DNA of 64,000 nucleotides. Origin: Blasia pusilla (Eukaryota; Marchantiophyta; Marchantiopsida; Blasiales). Position numbers and translations under genes: made by a program. The DNA is taken from the NCBI GenBank assembly GCA_050084515.1, contig CM114271.1:68613324-68677323 (forward strand), written 5' to 3'. The first letter of the stretch is position 1; each line of letters starts with the position of its first letter. Shown here piece after piece: positions 11,501 to 26,500 of this stretch. Under the pieces are notes generated by a model. The model was not told the origin of the DNA and ran no database searches. It worked only from the letters and a program-made list of their open reading frames with translations.

Positions 11501-14500
11501 CCTCATACAGGGAGAAGGATAAGGCAAAGGTTGCTGGAGTGATGACTACTGAATACACATCTGATGAAAGTTGTTGTTCTTTCATGATGGCCTCGTGTGA
11601 GAAAGATCTCAAGAGGAGCAGTGGATGGTGGGTGGACTCCGGTGCAACATCACATGTCTGTTATCAAGAGGAGTTGTTCTCAGACATAAAACCAGCAAGT
11701 AATCATCACGTGAGAAGTGCTTCTGGATTGTTAAGTCCTGTGGGAGGGGTTGGCTCAGTTTCTATTTTCTTCAGTGCTGATGAAAGCAAATTGATGAAAT
11801 GGCAGCTGCATGGAGTGTTATATGTTGCAGATTACATAAAAAATCTGTTGTCAGTTAAGAAATTATTGGAGGCAGGAATTGATGTGCACTTCTGGAACTC
11901 AAACCAGACTTGCACACTTGAGAGAAACGGGAAAGTCTTGTGCCGAGGAGTGGTACAAGGAAATTTGTTCAAACTGCTGGAATGTGATCCAGAGGAGCAG
12001 GTAAATCTCACTGAGAATAGGAGCTTGCTGAATCTGTGGCATTGCAGATTGGGGCACCTATCGGAACACAGCATTCGAGCTCTGCAAGGAATGTCATGTG
12101 GTGTGGAGATTGAGAAGTCACAGAAGCTTGAGTTCTGTGAGGCTTGTGTGCAAGGAAAGCTCACAAGTCACCTGCTCCCAGAAGGTCACTTAACAGGTCT
12201 GAAAGATTATTGGACTTGATTCACTCTGATGTGTGTGGACCAATGCCTGTAAAGTCACTAGGAGGAGCACGCTATTTTGTGTCATTTGTGGACGACAAGA
12301 GTAGAAAGAGCTTTGTGTACCTGATAAGCAGCAAGGCTCAAGTTCTAGAGAAATTTGTTATCTTTGTCAACATGACAGAGAGGCAAGTTGAACGAAGAGT
12401 GAAGAGACTTAGGTCTGATGGAGGAAGAGAATATGCAAGTAAAGACTTTCAAGCATATCTCTCAGCCAAGGGGATATTAAAAGATGTTACGGCACGTGAC
12501 AGCCCCCACCAAAATGGAGTAGCTGAAAGGTTGAATAGAACCTTGCAAGAGAAAGCCTTGAGCATGTTGCAACATGCCAAGCTTGGTCAAGAATTCTGGG
12601 GAGCAGCTATCATGACAGCGAATTATCTGAGGAACATCAGTCCCACACCGGCCTTGAAGAATGTAACTCCAGAAGAGTGCTGGTCTGATAAGAAACCTGA
12701 CATTTCTAGATTGAAAGTGTTTGGTTGTGTTGGCTATTCCCTCACCCCTGATACACAAAGGAGGAAACTAGATGCAAAGGCTCACAAGTACATATTTGTT
12801 GGGTATGAAGAAGGGCTGAAAGGATACATGTTGTATAATCCTAGAACCTGCAAGGCAATTCGAAGCAATGATGTGACTTTTGATGAGAAGAGTTTTTGGA
12901 AAGACTCTGAGCACAAAGAGTCAATGGTCACCAGAGTGATGCCAGTAATCACTTCTGTTGTCACTCCTGTAAACATCCCTGTAGTGTCGAACTCACATCA
13001 AGATGCTGATAAGGAGGAAGTATCAAAGGATACACTTGGAGAATGTAGTGGAGGATTAGATACTTGCACCCAAGGTGTAAGAGAGGAAGATCATGTTGAA
13101 AATGATCAGCCTATGAAGGTGTACCAAAGGAGAAGTGCAGCCAAGCAAGTTCTAGAGGCACATGAGTCCACAGAGGGAGTGATCAAGGAGATCTCAGAGC
13201 AATGGAGATCTGGAAGAATTTCCAAACCTGTAGAAAGGTTGGGGATAAACGAAGCTCATTCTATTGAAGAAGGAGTTGTAGAGCCCAACTCTTTGAGTGA
13301 GGCTATGAGCAGGAATGATTCAAAACAGTGGAGCAGGCCGTGGCAGAAGAAAAGGTCTCATTAGAGAAAAATGAGACATGGGAGTTTGTAGATTTGCCAC
13401 CTGGTAGAAAGACCATTGGTTGCAAATGGGTCTTCAGAATAAAAAGGGGACCAAAGAATGAGATCTTGAAGTACAAGGCACGTCTGGTTGCAAAAGGCTT
13501 CAATCAGGAGGCTGGTTTAGACTATCAGGAGACCTTTGCTCCTGTTGCAAGGTATGGATCCATTAGAGTTCTCTTGGCATTAGCAGCTCAACATAATTGG
13601 GAGGTGGAACAGATGGATGTGACGACTGCATTCTTAAATGGAGAACTGAAAGAGGAGATCTACATGGAGGTACCAGATGGTTATACTCATCCAGGCAAGG
13701 TGTGTCTCTTGAAGAAAGCCCTTTATGGCCTAAAGCAAGCACCTAGATGCTGGTATGAGAAGATGGATGCTTACCTGATCAGGAAAGGATTCCAACGTAG
13801 CAATGCAGATCAAGGAGTGTACTCCTTAGACTCCACCATGTACATAGCATTGTATGTTGATGATCTTCTGATGCTAGGAGGGAGCTTAGACACTGTAAAG
13901 AGAGTGAAGAAAAACCTCTGTCACAGGACAAACATAGAAAGTGTATATCTATGATGGGCATTACTCTAAACTCTCATTAAGAGGGAGTGTTGAAATTTGT
14001 TAATATCTAGTTTAGTCATGCCCTAAAAGTAGTTAGTCAAATACTAACTTAGTTGGATACTAATTTAGTTAGCTAGAGATAACTTTGTGTTCCTCTATCT
14101 TTTTAGGGTAACCTTGAATTAGGGCAATTCTCGAGTTAGGGCTAGCCACCATCTGTTATTTAGGGTATGGATCTGTTCAAGAAGATCCAAGGGCCAGAAG
14201 TGCTCACCCTCATGTATATAATGTCTCTCTTTAGAGAGCAGAAGCCAATTCTACAGCATGCACAGTTTTGGTGAGGACTCCTGAGGCTCTTGGTCCTGCT
14301 GCAGAGTGATCAGAGAGTAGGAAGAGAAGATTGAAACTAATTGCTGTGCTTGCTAGAGCCTCACTGGAAGGCAGGTTGTTTTGTCTAGTATGCTGATGGA
14401 GATTGTTTGTGCTCAATGGTGAGCCATGTCTGATCTCTGAGCTGGTGACATGTGAGGACCTGTAGTGTGAGTGCAAGGTGTGGCTGAGTAGAATCCTTCT

Positions 14501-17500
14501 TAGTATCTCTTAGATAGTAAGAAGAGTCACATCATGGTAGGGCTCTGATTTGGCAATAGAGATAGGAACTGATTTGCTGATTGTGTACAAGCTGAAATCA
14601 TGGATGGTCTAGCTGATGCTAGCTCTGACTTTGTACAAGGAGATACTTCTGCTGGTCAATCATATTCTGCTGGACAAATTGGAGAAAAAAATTAGCTCTG
14701 TCATCAAAGTCACTATTTGTTTGGTTCTCTCTTTATTACATAATACCAGCTCTCATGCAATGAAGTATTGTATATAACCCCTACAGACATCTCTGTCTGA
14801 TCTGAGCACATCACACCAACATCATCTAAAAAGAGGTAACTGCATGGACTGAAAAAGCTAGAGTTACTAAGTCCTAGGCTTATCTAGCTGTAAATAACAT
14901 GGTAGAAAAAGAAAAGTTCTTTAGACCCGAAGAAGAGGAGAACATATTAGTGTGATGTGAAACGATCCAGGAATGAAGCTGGATGCAAATCAGTCATCAT
15001 GCGTACTTACTTAAACTTATAACCAACCAAGATAAGAAAGAACATGATCTGTTATTAAGGGAACAATCCGACCCTGCCACTGTTAGTAACTCATGAAGAT
15101 GTGTCACATCGTGACTCATATGGGTAAGTGAGTAAGTGGTGATTCGTCCGCCTTGAGCTACCAGGTTGCTGACAGCCTTGGATACATGTCCGGACTAGAC
15201 AGCTGATGACACCAAAGATTTTGGTGTAATTGCCTCCTTGGCTAACGGGGCGCAAATCTTGTAGACCATGTCTCCAGTTGTCAAGGGGCGCTGCATTACA
15301 GAAGGCTACTTTCGTCTCCAGCAAACAACATACAGTCTAGGCATCAGATATGATCAGCCTACTAAGTTTCTGCAAAGCTCATAAGCACCTCTGATATCAC
15401 CTCATTTAGCTCTCTACTTTCGAATACCTCAGACACCGAGACAGATGTTTAAGGTCCACTGAATGTTATTCTGAAGTGCCACTAATTATAAAACAGACAG
15501 TCCAAAAATTTATTGAAACTTTACCCTTGTTTTTTTTCACTTACAATTGCTCATCTTTATGGGGAGTCAAGTTATTGCAAAATACTCCCGGGAAACTTGA
15601 GAATCGCTTTCGTAGCATGCTCAGTGTACGAATCTGCCGACCAAAAACCAACATCAATTACTAGACAGACCATCATACCTGAAAGGAATCGAATCTAAAT
15701 AAGATGCGCATACAAACTGCACACCATAGTTCTACTTCTCCACAGGAAGCAGGATTATCCTATTCGAGCTGAGTGGGTCTCCTAATGCTAAACCTTCATC
15801 AAATCTAGGTATTGAGACTGTTAGGTCAAGCAAAAAAATTTACTTTTACTTCGACTTTGAAACGTAGCTTTGCTTATGTAGGTTAAAAAAAAATTCTACG
15901 ACATAGACCTCTCAGCTTTGGGTTCAGGTGGACTAGAACCGGTCCTCTGAGAGCAAGAGACTCACCACACATCTCTCATTCATTCTGTTGCCTAACACTT
16001 TTCCGAAACTCTGAACATGTTAACATTCTCTGTTGTTGTGTTCTAGCCTGGGTCATTGACCTATTGTGGAGGAAAGACTTCATGGTATGGAGGATCTACT
16101 GCTGGTGGGGATAGTGTGCAACCTGAAGAGTAATAAACAGCTGTACAAAGTCTCTTCTTCCTGTAAATAGGAAGTCTGTGAGAGGTAGATAAACTCAGAT
16201 CTCTCTCAATAAATCTTTTCATTCATTGCTTCATCTCATTGCTTTGGAAACACAGTTTTCTTCTCATTTGTTTTCAGTGAAGCTATTCCAATGTATGTAT
16301 AATCTGCTGTGGTTCTTAATAACATTGAGCAACAAAGATCAGTTCCATTCTCAAAGGCAGATCGAGATTCAGCTTTCTTCATTAACAGGTAGGCCATCTA
16401 CCTCTCCAAGCCGTGCTCTCGCACCATCAAGGCCCCCAATAATTGAAGAAACAACAGTGTACCACACTTGTGGGTCTAAATAGTAGATCTGTCCAACACA
16501 TTTCAAACCAAGTTGTTTTAGTCGTCAAATGACAAAGCAACTCTCTTGTATGAGTCACAAACCCTCAACTTCCGAATGAAATACATGTCCAAACGACTGC
16601 CTCCTACACAGAGTACTTTCAAAGGATTTTACACAAAACAGAGATCAAGGATTGGCAAAAAGGCTGTACCAGAATCACCGGGGCCCAAAGAGCTGCAATG
16701 GTGAGGGCATTGTGGTTATCTGATCCACACTCGGTCCAAAAAATTAATCAAAACACCACCTCGTCACAATCACTTATTCTACTTGATGATTGGCCTTTAA
16801 TTAAAAGAACAAGTACCATATGATGGATCCTAATATGACTTCTCACATCCAACTGTCATCTATGGTTTCAAAATATTCAAAGCCCAAGATAAAGTGTAAC
16901 ATCAATCCTTACTCTTGGAGATGAAATCATGCCACTTATATTCAAGTCGTAGCCTGATGATCTGCTTGGTGGGGCTCACCAAGGCATTCACCTGGAAGGA
17001 CAAAAAAAAAAAGTTATTGCGTTCACAACCATGGAAGACCGACTCATCGTATCAACATCCATTCAACAGCCCTTTTAATCACTGGCAGCAAATTCGTGGC
17101 TTCATCAACATATCCACGGCAATAAAAAGCTTTCTGACACAATCCACATCACGGATAACCAAGGGCCCACTGTAGAATAAATTATGGCATATTCACAAAG
17201 CACTAAAACTGCACCCTACATTGCTTAGCATTATCCTTTGAGCAAACCTCTTGGTTTTTCTTGGATGATTTTTACATGTTCATCCTGATTCAAGCCAAGA
17301 TGCTAAGAAATTTATAACATTTGACCCCAAAAACAGCCAGGTAGGTATTGAGACGATCCCAAATTCTATGGTCTGAGAAAGAAAACAGGACTCGGTTTTC
17401 CAAACATAAATCAAAGGAACATAACTTGGACAGCAGGTGTAAGGAAAACCAAAAGTTATTTCTGACGAAAACTAGAAGACCAAACAATTCCACTAGAATG

Positions 17501-20500
17501 AAAGAATGAAAACCATCATATCAGGCAGTTAACAAACACATTGTGAAAAGAAACACTTACCTGGAAATAGTAACTGAAGGTGAACTTGCATGCCAAAATA
17601 ACGACCCAAACCAGAGAGTATCTGCAATGACAAGAAAAATAAAGCCATCACTCCTGTTACAGACAATTCTAATCTCGTTAACCTTCAGAAATCAAAGAGC
17701 ACCTCTCAAGAAGTTTGACATGAGGCTTCACGTTGACAATTAACACAACTAAGATGTACTTTCAGCATTTATTCATAAGTTCTGAGAACAACTGGAGCAC
17801 CTTGGTCCAGAAATTTTCGTGCTTGTTAAGCCTTGACAAGCAAATCTGACATTTATCTCCACTAGGAAAACCGAAGTAAGAGATATCTCTATCTTGCTAT
17901 CTCCTGGGTGTTTCTTTACCAAAGCTTTGAACCTCAGAAATAACAGCATAACTTAGATGGAAAACCGGCGGATAAAAAATGACCCGGAGCACAATTCTTG
18001 GTCCAGGCAAAGAAATCTTTTGTGAAGACATTAGCCAAGTCTAAACCCTAAAGGCAAACCTACCCAAGGTAGTCCCGAGTTCTTTCATACAAACCACGTC
18101 CAACGAAATACCGGTCCTGTAGAAATCCTTAAAACATCAGAACCAAAAATCTGACCAGATCACAGTAAAAAAGGGCTGTCTAGTAACCAGGACACTATCA
18201 AAAGCCATCCTAATCTGCATGATAGGTGACCTTCAGCTCATGCCAGTACTACATCTTCATCTGTATGATCAAATGCTTCATCTCTCCCCTCCACTGAGTC
18301 TACCAACAATAAGGAGACTATCTTGCAGGGTCTGAATAAGAATCTTTCTGAACATAAAACCCTTTAAAATCAGTTCATCGAAAAATGGCGTACTCTTAAT
18401 CAACATAACTTGTGACATATTTGGGTCAAACAATGTACCTACTGCCTTCTCCATTCTCTGAGGTTAATTTTTCATTCACAACCAATCAAGTATCAATATT
18501 GCCCACCAGTACCACTTACAATGCACACTGACCAACAGAAAATAGAACATAGGAGACCACAGCTTCGGGAATTTTGAATACCTGATGCACCCAGAAAATA
18601 AACTTTATTATAGCCCAGTCGCCACACTTTTCAGTTTGTCGACGGAAGAAAGGAATCCGCATCAAGAGAGTCACCATAATTTGGGCTGCTGCATATGATC
18701 CTAATACTATCAGATATAAGTGGTACCAGGTGGCACTAGCAGGATTTCCAGAGTCCTCTTGTATCATTTTTCTACAAAACCACATAGATGATATCATTAT
18801 TCAGGAAACCCTGTCAACTGAACAAATCTTCACGCAAAGTTCTTCCCACTCAACTTCTGACAAAACGAAATATCCTCGTTCTTTTTCAGTGGCTCCAATT
18901 GAATCTTCCACCAATGATTACAAAGCTGTTTGGAAGATCTCTACAGAACCCACACTATTCTGCAGTTTTCTGAGCCTCCATTGCTCAGACCCGTGAACAA
19001 GCACCAAGCAGACATAATCTCCAAGTAAAAGTGACTATTAGCTCTCCGGGCTTATCCAAGGGTCTGAGCACTGGTGACTCAGAACACTGTAGGGTCTCAT
19101 AGGAAATGCAGGAAATGTATTTGCACATAGAAATGAGAAGACCAAGGACCACAGAAATTTCAAACAAAACAACAGCCAGATTTTGAGGACCTTCGTATTG
19201 ATGATAACCCTTCCATACATACAGATCCAAACTATAACAGCACTCTTGCTTCAACCTACCTGGAGAAAAAAATTATCAACTAGGAAGAATGAAATCAGAA
19301 CTCACACAAAGAGAAATATGATTGCACACGATACGCCAGCAAACCACATCAGACGAGCAAAGATCCTTGAGAAGGTCCATCCTTCAGTAGAAGAGTAAGC
19401 ACCATAGATGAAAACTAGATCAAAACATGCTGCACAAGAAACACATGTCAGATTTCAATAACAAAACCCTAGAAGGCTTAATGTAAACAGAAAATGCCAC
19501 ACTAGCAATGCAAATCCAATTTCTTAGGTGAGAATTAAATCAATCCAATGCTGTGATTGGATTACTGACTAGGTTAGTGATTGCATCATTGAGAGAATAT
19601 TCTCTCAATGATTGCAAACTCGGACTCCAGCAGAGGGGAGAGCAAAGTAGCAATCAGTAACTTAGAAACAGAGGTCACAAGCCCCTCTCAAAGAACCTTG
19701 GCATTGGATATTGTCTTTTTTTCTTTTCAAGATTTTCACCATTCTCGCATTTTCCTTCCAACTACAGGAAGGGATTCTCCTCTGCGGAATCAGGCTGCTG
19801 AGAGAGCTAATCGCATCCTGCAAGATGTAGGCTCAGTCACGTGTATCCTCTTATATCACTTTCAGGAGACGCAATCCTCACAGGCAATTATCTTTACAGC
19901 TTCAGTCGTACTCTCACTCTTTCAACAACACCATCTGAAGGCTGGACTTGTCACATGCCTATAATGAAACATCAGAAATCTCCTGCCTAGTAATAATCAT
20001 TAGTCCAGATGATGGCTGCTACCATTCACGAATGCATCTTCTTTCAGTGCCCAGATAGTTCTAGCAGTTATGAACTTTTGAATCCACTCACAACCCATGT
20101 TTTCTTCAGCAAATATGCTGCCTTTGATGGAGATAAGACTTTCCCTTTCCCTTCCATTTCTCCTCCTTCCGAAAACCAAGTTAATCATCTGTGGCTCCCA
20201 GCTCACAAGTGCACAAAGGTCACACACCCTTCACCTTCGGCCAAGGACTGAGAAGGGAGGCTGTAGGGAGGGTGAGTACGTCTATCCTGGGGTTCAGCCC
20301 ATGTTGAAATTTGTTAATATCTAGTTTAGTCATGCCCTAAAAGTAGTTAGTCAAATACTAACTTAGTTGGATACTAATTTAGTTAGCTAGAGATAACTTT
20401 GTGTTCCTCTATCTTTTTAGGGTAACCTTGAATTAGGGCAATTCTCGAGTTAGGGCTAGCCACCATCTGATATTTAGGGTATGGATCTGTTCAAGATGAT

Positions 20501-23500
20501 CTAAGGGCCAGAAGTGCTCACCCTCATGTATATAATGTCTCTCTTTAGAGAGCAGAAGCCAATTCTACAGCATGCACAGTTTTGGTGAGGACTCCTGAGG
20601 CTCTTGGTCCTGCTGCAGAGTGATCAGAGAGTAGGAAGAGAAGATTGAAACTCATTGCTGTGCTTGCTAGAGCCTCACTGGAAGGCAGGTTGTTTTGTCT
20701 AGTATCCTGATGGAGATTTTTTGTGCTCGATGAGGTGAGCCATGTCTGATCTCTGAGCTGGTGACATGTGAGGACCTGTAGTGTGAGTGCAAGGTGTGAC
20801 TGTGTAGAATCCTTCTTAGTATCTCTTAGATAGTAAGAAGAGTCACATCATGGTAGGGCTCTGATTTGGCAATAGAGATAGGAACTGATTTGCTGATTGT
20901 GTACAAGCTGAAATCATGGATGGTCTAGCTGATGCTAGCTCTGACTTTGGACAAGGAGATACTTCTGCTGGTCAATCATTTTCTCAGCCCAAACCCAACA
21001 ACCAATGGAGAGTTAATAAAAGTCGCAGTAAAAAGAATGTAGGACAGAGGTGTTTACATATGCTGCAATCCAACTGCAGAAGGATGGATTTGTGGCATAT
21101 TCCACAAAAACTTCATCTGTTCAAAGCTATGGTCATCCCAGCCACACTTTATGCCTCTGAAGTTTAGGACCCCAGCCCCAAGGCGTGTCCTCAAGGTCTA
21201 GCAATCCCTCAGAAGCTCTTGATGCGTCAGCTTGGGCATTACGAGAACTACTCCCCACTACTACTGGCTGAGTTTGGTGAGCTTCCAATGGAGATTCATC
21301 GTGTTAAAAATCTGACCACATTCCTCCAAACCGCTCGGGATATTAGTGAGGACAATCCCAGTCATTTTTCAGCCCGAGCAGTCTCTAAGAGGAGTGCAAC
21401 TGCTGGGAGCAAAAAATTGATATCACGACTGCAAGGAATGGCTCATGAAATGGGGCATTTCAATCAGTCACCTACCAACTGTCAGAAACCAGGACCTGTT
21501 CAAGCCACTACACAGCAACCACATCTCTATCCATGGGGAACGGATGAGGCGCTACCACACCTTCATCAATAATGGGAAATCCATAAAGTAGACCTCTTAC
21601 ATCTCTGACCCCATTCTCACTAAAATACGTCATGCATTAGCGAGATTCAGATGCCGTTCAACTGACCTTGAGATCGAGAAGAAAAGTTCTCATACAAGAA
21701 AAGAGACAACAGATTCTGTTGGTTTTGCAACTCAGGGCTGCTTGATGATGAACATCATTACCTTTTTCCACTGCACCTTTCACAATAACACTAGACTTGA
21801 TTCCTCAGATCTCTTTGCTCAACCGGCCCTCACGGACTCTCAATTCACGGCTAGTCAGAATCAGATTCTGATTGCTATGTTCTTATATGTTGTGTGAAAA
21901 CTACAGAAAATCACCTGGCACTAAGGATCTCTAGGATCTTTGCTTGTGCTTTGCTGGTAATTCCTTCTCAAACTGCTGGAAATTTTTTGCAAGGCTAAGT
22001 CCGACAGTGGGTACCCCTGGAGAAAAAACTGTATTCATTCATCCCCCATTCCCTCCAAGACCCTCTGTTATCCATCTCAATACAATACCCTCAACTGCTA
22101 CCACATCCTGAAGCAGTAAGACATCCTGAACCACTGACAGATGCTGAAGCAATAGGAGATCCTGAACTACTGGCAGATCCTCACGAAATGGGAGATCCTC
22201 TGTCAAATACAGTGAAATTTGTGACAGATCAATCAGTGGCAGATTCAACCACCTCTTTTAAATCTTGAAGGTCCTCAAGAACATCCATACTAGTGCAAGT
22301 ATATAATGTACAGTTTATAACCAAACCAAGATATATAGCTCTGACTGAAGCTACTAAAGAGATCCTCCGGATTTAACATCTACTAAAGTTGGTTTTCCAC
22401 AACAATGTCCAAACGATATTGACAAAGACAGCCAAGCTGCGACCAACTTTCTAATAATCTCTGTTTGAACTCCAAGGTCACGAATTTGGGAATTTCCTTT
22501 TTCTTTCTCCCCAAGAAAATTCAAAAATACGTCAGCCTACAACAATGTTGCTCTTCAGTCTAGGTTCCTAACACTCTGAGCAAAAGCCTCAGCAACGACG
22601 ACAAGATTCTTTGATTCACATATGAGTGAAGGAGAAGAGTTGAGTTATAATGGCTGGAGGCCACCACCAAAGACATACTTTGGATTCAACATCTACTTGC
22701 TGAAATTTGATCTTCACAGCAACCTCCAACAATTCTTTATGAAGACAATCAAGCCGCAATTCAACTTTCGGATGACTTTGCTCCAATTCCAAAATCAGAC
22801 ATTTGGAACTCAAATTCTTCTTCATATTAGATCAAATTCACCAACAAAACATTCATTTACAAGAATGTAGATCTTCAGTCCAGACCACTGATGTTCATAC
22901 TAAATGTATCTCTAAACACAAGACTATATAGCCCTAGGGTTATATAGTTTCCTAGTAAGGGAAGAGGGAGCAGGAGAGACGACTGCACCCTAAGGTAAAG
23001 TGGAATGGAGCAGGCAAACTACTTAGCCAGCACACCCTGAGCAGGCCAACACGTCAGGACAGCACACTCTTGCTAGTTAGACAAGAACTAGCAAGAGTTA
23101 AGAGATAACTAGTAACTTCACTTAAGCCAGAGACTGTCAACCCTGATAAGCATGACTAACTACAGTTAAAACTAATAGGGAGAAGCGACAGTGGAGGGGA
23201 TATGCAGTAGCAGACAATTTTCTATCTAATCCTGACAGGCTTTAGATGAAAATGGTCTACCAAGTTCTCTATAAAGTTCATGACCAGCTTTGCAACCATA
23301 TCATTCATCTCTCATCGTTCAACACATATGACACTGCATGTGGCCAGCTGCATGATTTATCCTTCTGGAAAGAGTTTAGCAGAGTCAGATTTGAGATAAA
23401 GCTTCTGAGCATTCTAAAGTCCATTAAAGCAACTAACCTATGCTGACAGAATCACCAACTCGTCACCTTTTGAGTCAATAAAGATACTGACACACTTGAC

Positions 23501-26500
23501 TGCTTGTCAGAAAGATTACACTCCTACTTTTCCACTTGCCTAACCTGGCACATTGCCAAGTACAAACCCGATGAACACGAGTTGTAGTGTTGAACCAGTC
23601 TCCTAGTTATCAGTATGGCTTAGAAATGCATTCAGACATTATGGAGGAAGCTGATTACTCAGGGGTTGTCTCCAGGAGCAGTGACTATTCAACTGGCCGT
23701 GAGGATTGTTTGGTAAGACTCGTATGGGTGGTCCAAGCCTGATTGAATGGAAATCTCACATAGATCGAGTTCAGTGAAGGGGTCAGCTATAAGGAATCGC
23801 CATCGCTCTAGCACGGCAGTCTTGTAGTCTGCTGAAAACGTCTTTCGAGTGCAGTGTGTAAAGGTGAGCAAATTGTAGACAAAAATAAACATCGTGCGGG
23901 AATATTTCCTGTGTGTATGAATCACATGAGTTCTTGAGTACATGCATATGAAATTCCTCACGAAATTCCAACTATGGGACATTAAATTGGATTCAATAAT
24001 GAAGCATAATGAGCAAGTCTATACGGTTGTAGGAGGTATTACACTGCACAAACTTCATGACCACAAACGTTGGACCGATACTAAGCACTTTCTTGAATGT
24101 AGTCGCATCTAACTTTTGCTCACAAAAAGCAAAAACCATCATGCCCTGTTCAACACCACATTAAACAAATCAGTGAGTAGACCTCTGCAAAGATTCTCTA
24201 ACTGGTTTTACTTCTGAGCAAACGGTCAACCACCACTCTTTTCTTCATATTCAAGTAATATAAAGAACAACCCAATGTCAAAGAGCCATTTTAGCAAAAG
24301 TAAAACTACATGCATGAACAGCTCATAGGCCAAGGAGCTCCAAAAGCTGAACCTAATACCCCAGTAAAACACTTTCAACATTTGGCTGGTCCATCCACCA
24401 GAGGAAATCTTCTCCTTAAAAGTTTAAGCTGCACATGATTTGATCACCTGAAGCATGACAGTTAAGAAAATCCAAAGTCGGTGGAAACTGTGGTAAATAT
24501 GGAAGCCAGTTCGATGCTCAACAAAAGTCATTTTGCCAATTTTCTTCTCTCTTTTTCGTCCTTTCTCTGGAGCAGGAAGTGGTTTTCCACTCTGCAAGTC
24601 ACCACAGGTAGACACAGACTTGATTGTCACTGACAATCCTTGAAAACATATTAATCTGGTAATGACAACACAACAGTATTTTTTACTTCTGCAAGACTCC
24701 TGTAAAGGTTTATTCAACCTGAAAATTAAAATCACAACATGGTCCGGCACATTTTCTAGAACTTTCACTCAAAGCAGCAAGATGTCTAGCACAGCTCACA
24801 TACAAATCTCCAACCCGAGAGGATAAGAAACAAAAGTTTGCTGCCAGTTGAAAGCCCATCTGTGCACTTATAAAAGGTATGAATGCCTAAGCATTAAAAC
24901 AAGCAAACTCCTGACTTTTGTACACCTAGCAAACCCAGTGGCCTGGATTCAGGAACAGATAAAGAACTAAGAATCATCAAATTCTTGATTTAGCACTATA
25001 AGAAAACTTACAACAGGTTGGGTTGTCTTTTTTGGTGGTTTCATCAAGAAACCCGCATCCAGACGCCAAGGCCATGATAAACTGAAACACTTGGGGGACC
25101 TACAGCAATTCAGCCAGTACTTTGATATCACTGATCCATAAACCATTGATCATTTTTATGCTGAAACACTCTCCAGGGAGAGACATTACTGGAGTGCAGT
25201 TTCCACATTATCTCACAAATTTTCATCAGAGAATAATAAAGTAGATCTCCACTTGCTCATCAGAAACAATCACAGTCTGGTACTGGAAACACCTCTCAAA
25301 AATCAATCTACACAAGGTAGACCACGAGAGCAGACCCAGCAGGAGCACTTAGGGTACCTAGTGATGTTGAAATCTGTTAATATCTAGTTTAGTCATGCCC
25401 TAAAAGTAGTTAGTCAGATACTAACTTAGTTGGATATTAATTTAGTTAGCTAGAGATAACTTAGTGTTCCTCTATCCTTTTAGGGTAACCTCCAATTAGG
25501 GCAATTCTCGAGTTAGGGCTAGCCACCTCTGATATTTAGGGAATGGATCTGTTCAAGAAGATCTAAGGGCCAGAAATGCTCACCCTTATGTATATATTGT
25601 CTCTGCTTAGAGTCAGAATGTAATTCTACAGTATGCACAGGTTTTGGTGAGGACTCCTGAGGTTCTCAGTGTGTCATGCAGCACTGGCCCTGCTGTAGAG
25701 TGATCTGAGAGAAGGAAGACGAGATTGAGACTAACTTCTGTGCTTGCTAGAGCCTCACTGATTTGGCAATAGAGATAGTCTCTGATCCAGCCAAGCATCA
25801 GCTTAATCCTGGATGGTTTAGCTGATGCTAGTTCTGACTTTGTACAAGGAGATACTTCTGCTGGTCAATCATTTTCACAGTGATTACCTGTTACCTAAGA
25901 ATCATTGCGCCATCAACCAGTGTTTAAATTGAACACTCTCCAGGGAGAAACCTAATTAGTGTGCAATTCCCTCATTACCTACAAACGTACTCATAGAAGA
26001 AAAATAATTTAGACCTCCTTTTGCTCATTGGAAACAGTGAGATCCTAACATAAGCACCCATCTAAAAATACGTAAGCAAAATGCTCCTAATGTGACTGAC
26101 TGTGATTGTTCCAAGCAGCCTCGTGGCCCAAAAGTCCCATGGTTTTGACATCACACCAGAAGTACTCATTGAAGTCATCATAGTTCCTCCAAGCTGCATG
26201 AGATGCCTTTCCGCCATCATTATTCCTAGACTCCTGAAAGACAATTATTACCATGTCAATCCAGAGAAAACTTGAACGTAGTGCAAACAAAGTTGAAAAA
26301 TGAAAACTCCAGCAATCGAAGTGCAAAGAGTCAAGTAAGAATCTTTCTACAAAATCAGTTCAACAAAAATTGACATACTCGAAACTATTAGCACAACTCC
26401 AAAGATGTTAGGCTCAGACAATGAAGCCACAAGAACCTTATCATTGTTACCAACACGAGGTCAGACACTTAACTTACTGTTTTATCCATTCTCTGATATT

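Larger units (their letters stand above)
10042..14668 (+). mobile_element. Copia (Ty1/copia) LTR retrotransposon, two LTRs, defective pol
   Basis: 4.6-kb element in the intron between callose synthase exons 22 and 23, antisense to the gene. Order: 5' LTR 10042..10724, primer site 10725..10739, gag-protease-integrase-RT fragment 10729..13954, polypurine tract aagagggag 13979..13987, 3' LTR 13988..14668. Integrase before RT marks it as Copia. The two LTRs look identical apart from the last CA missing at the right end, so insertion is recent. The pol frame is broken in two places and the RT thumb and RNase H are missing, so it cannot move by itself. It is flanked by a 118-bp direct repeat, not a 5-bp duplication. 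Confidence 0.95.

Noticed and set aside
23689-23982. 97-codon minus frame as a callose synthase exon
   Set aside because: Exons 14 and 15 join in phase without it and it shows no GSL homology.
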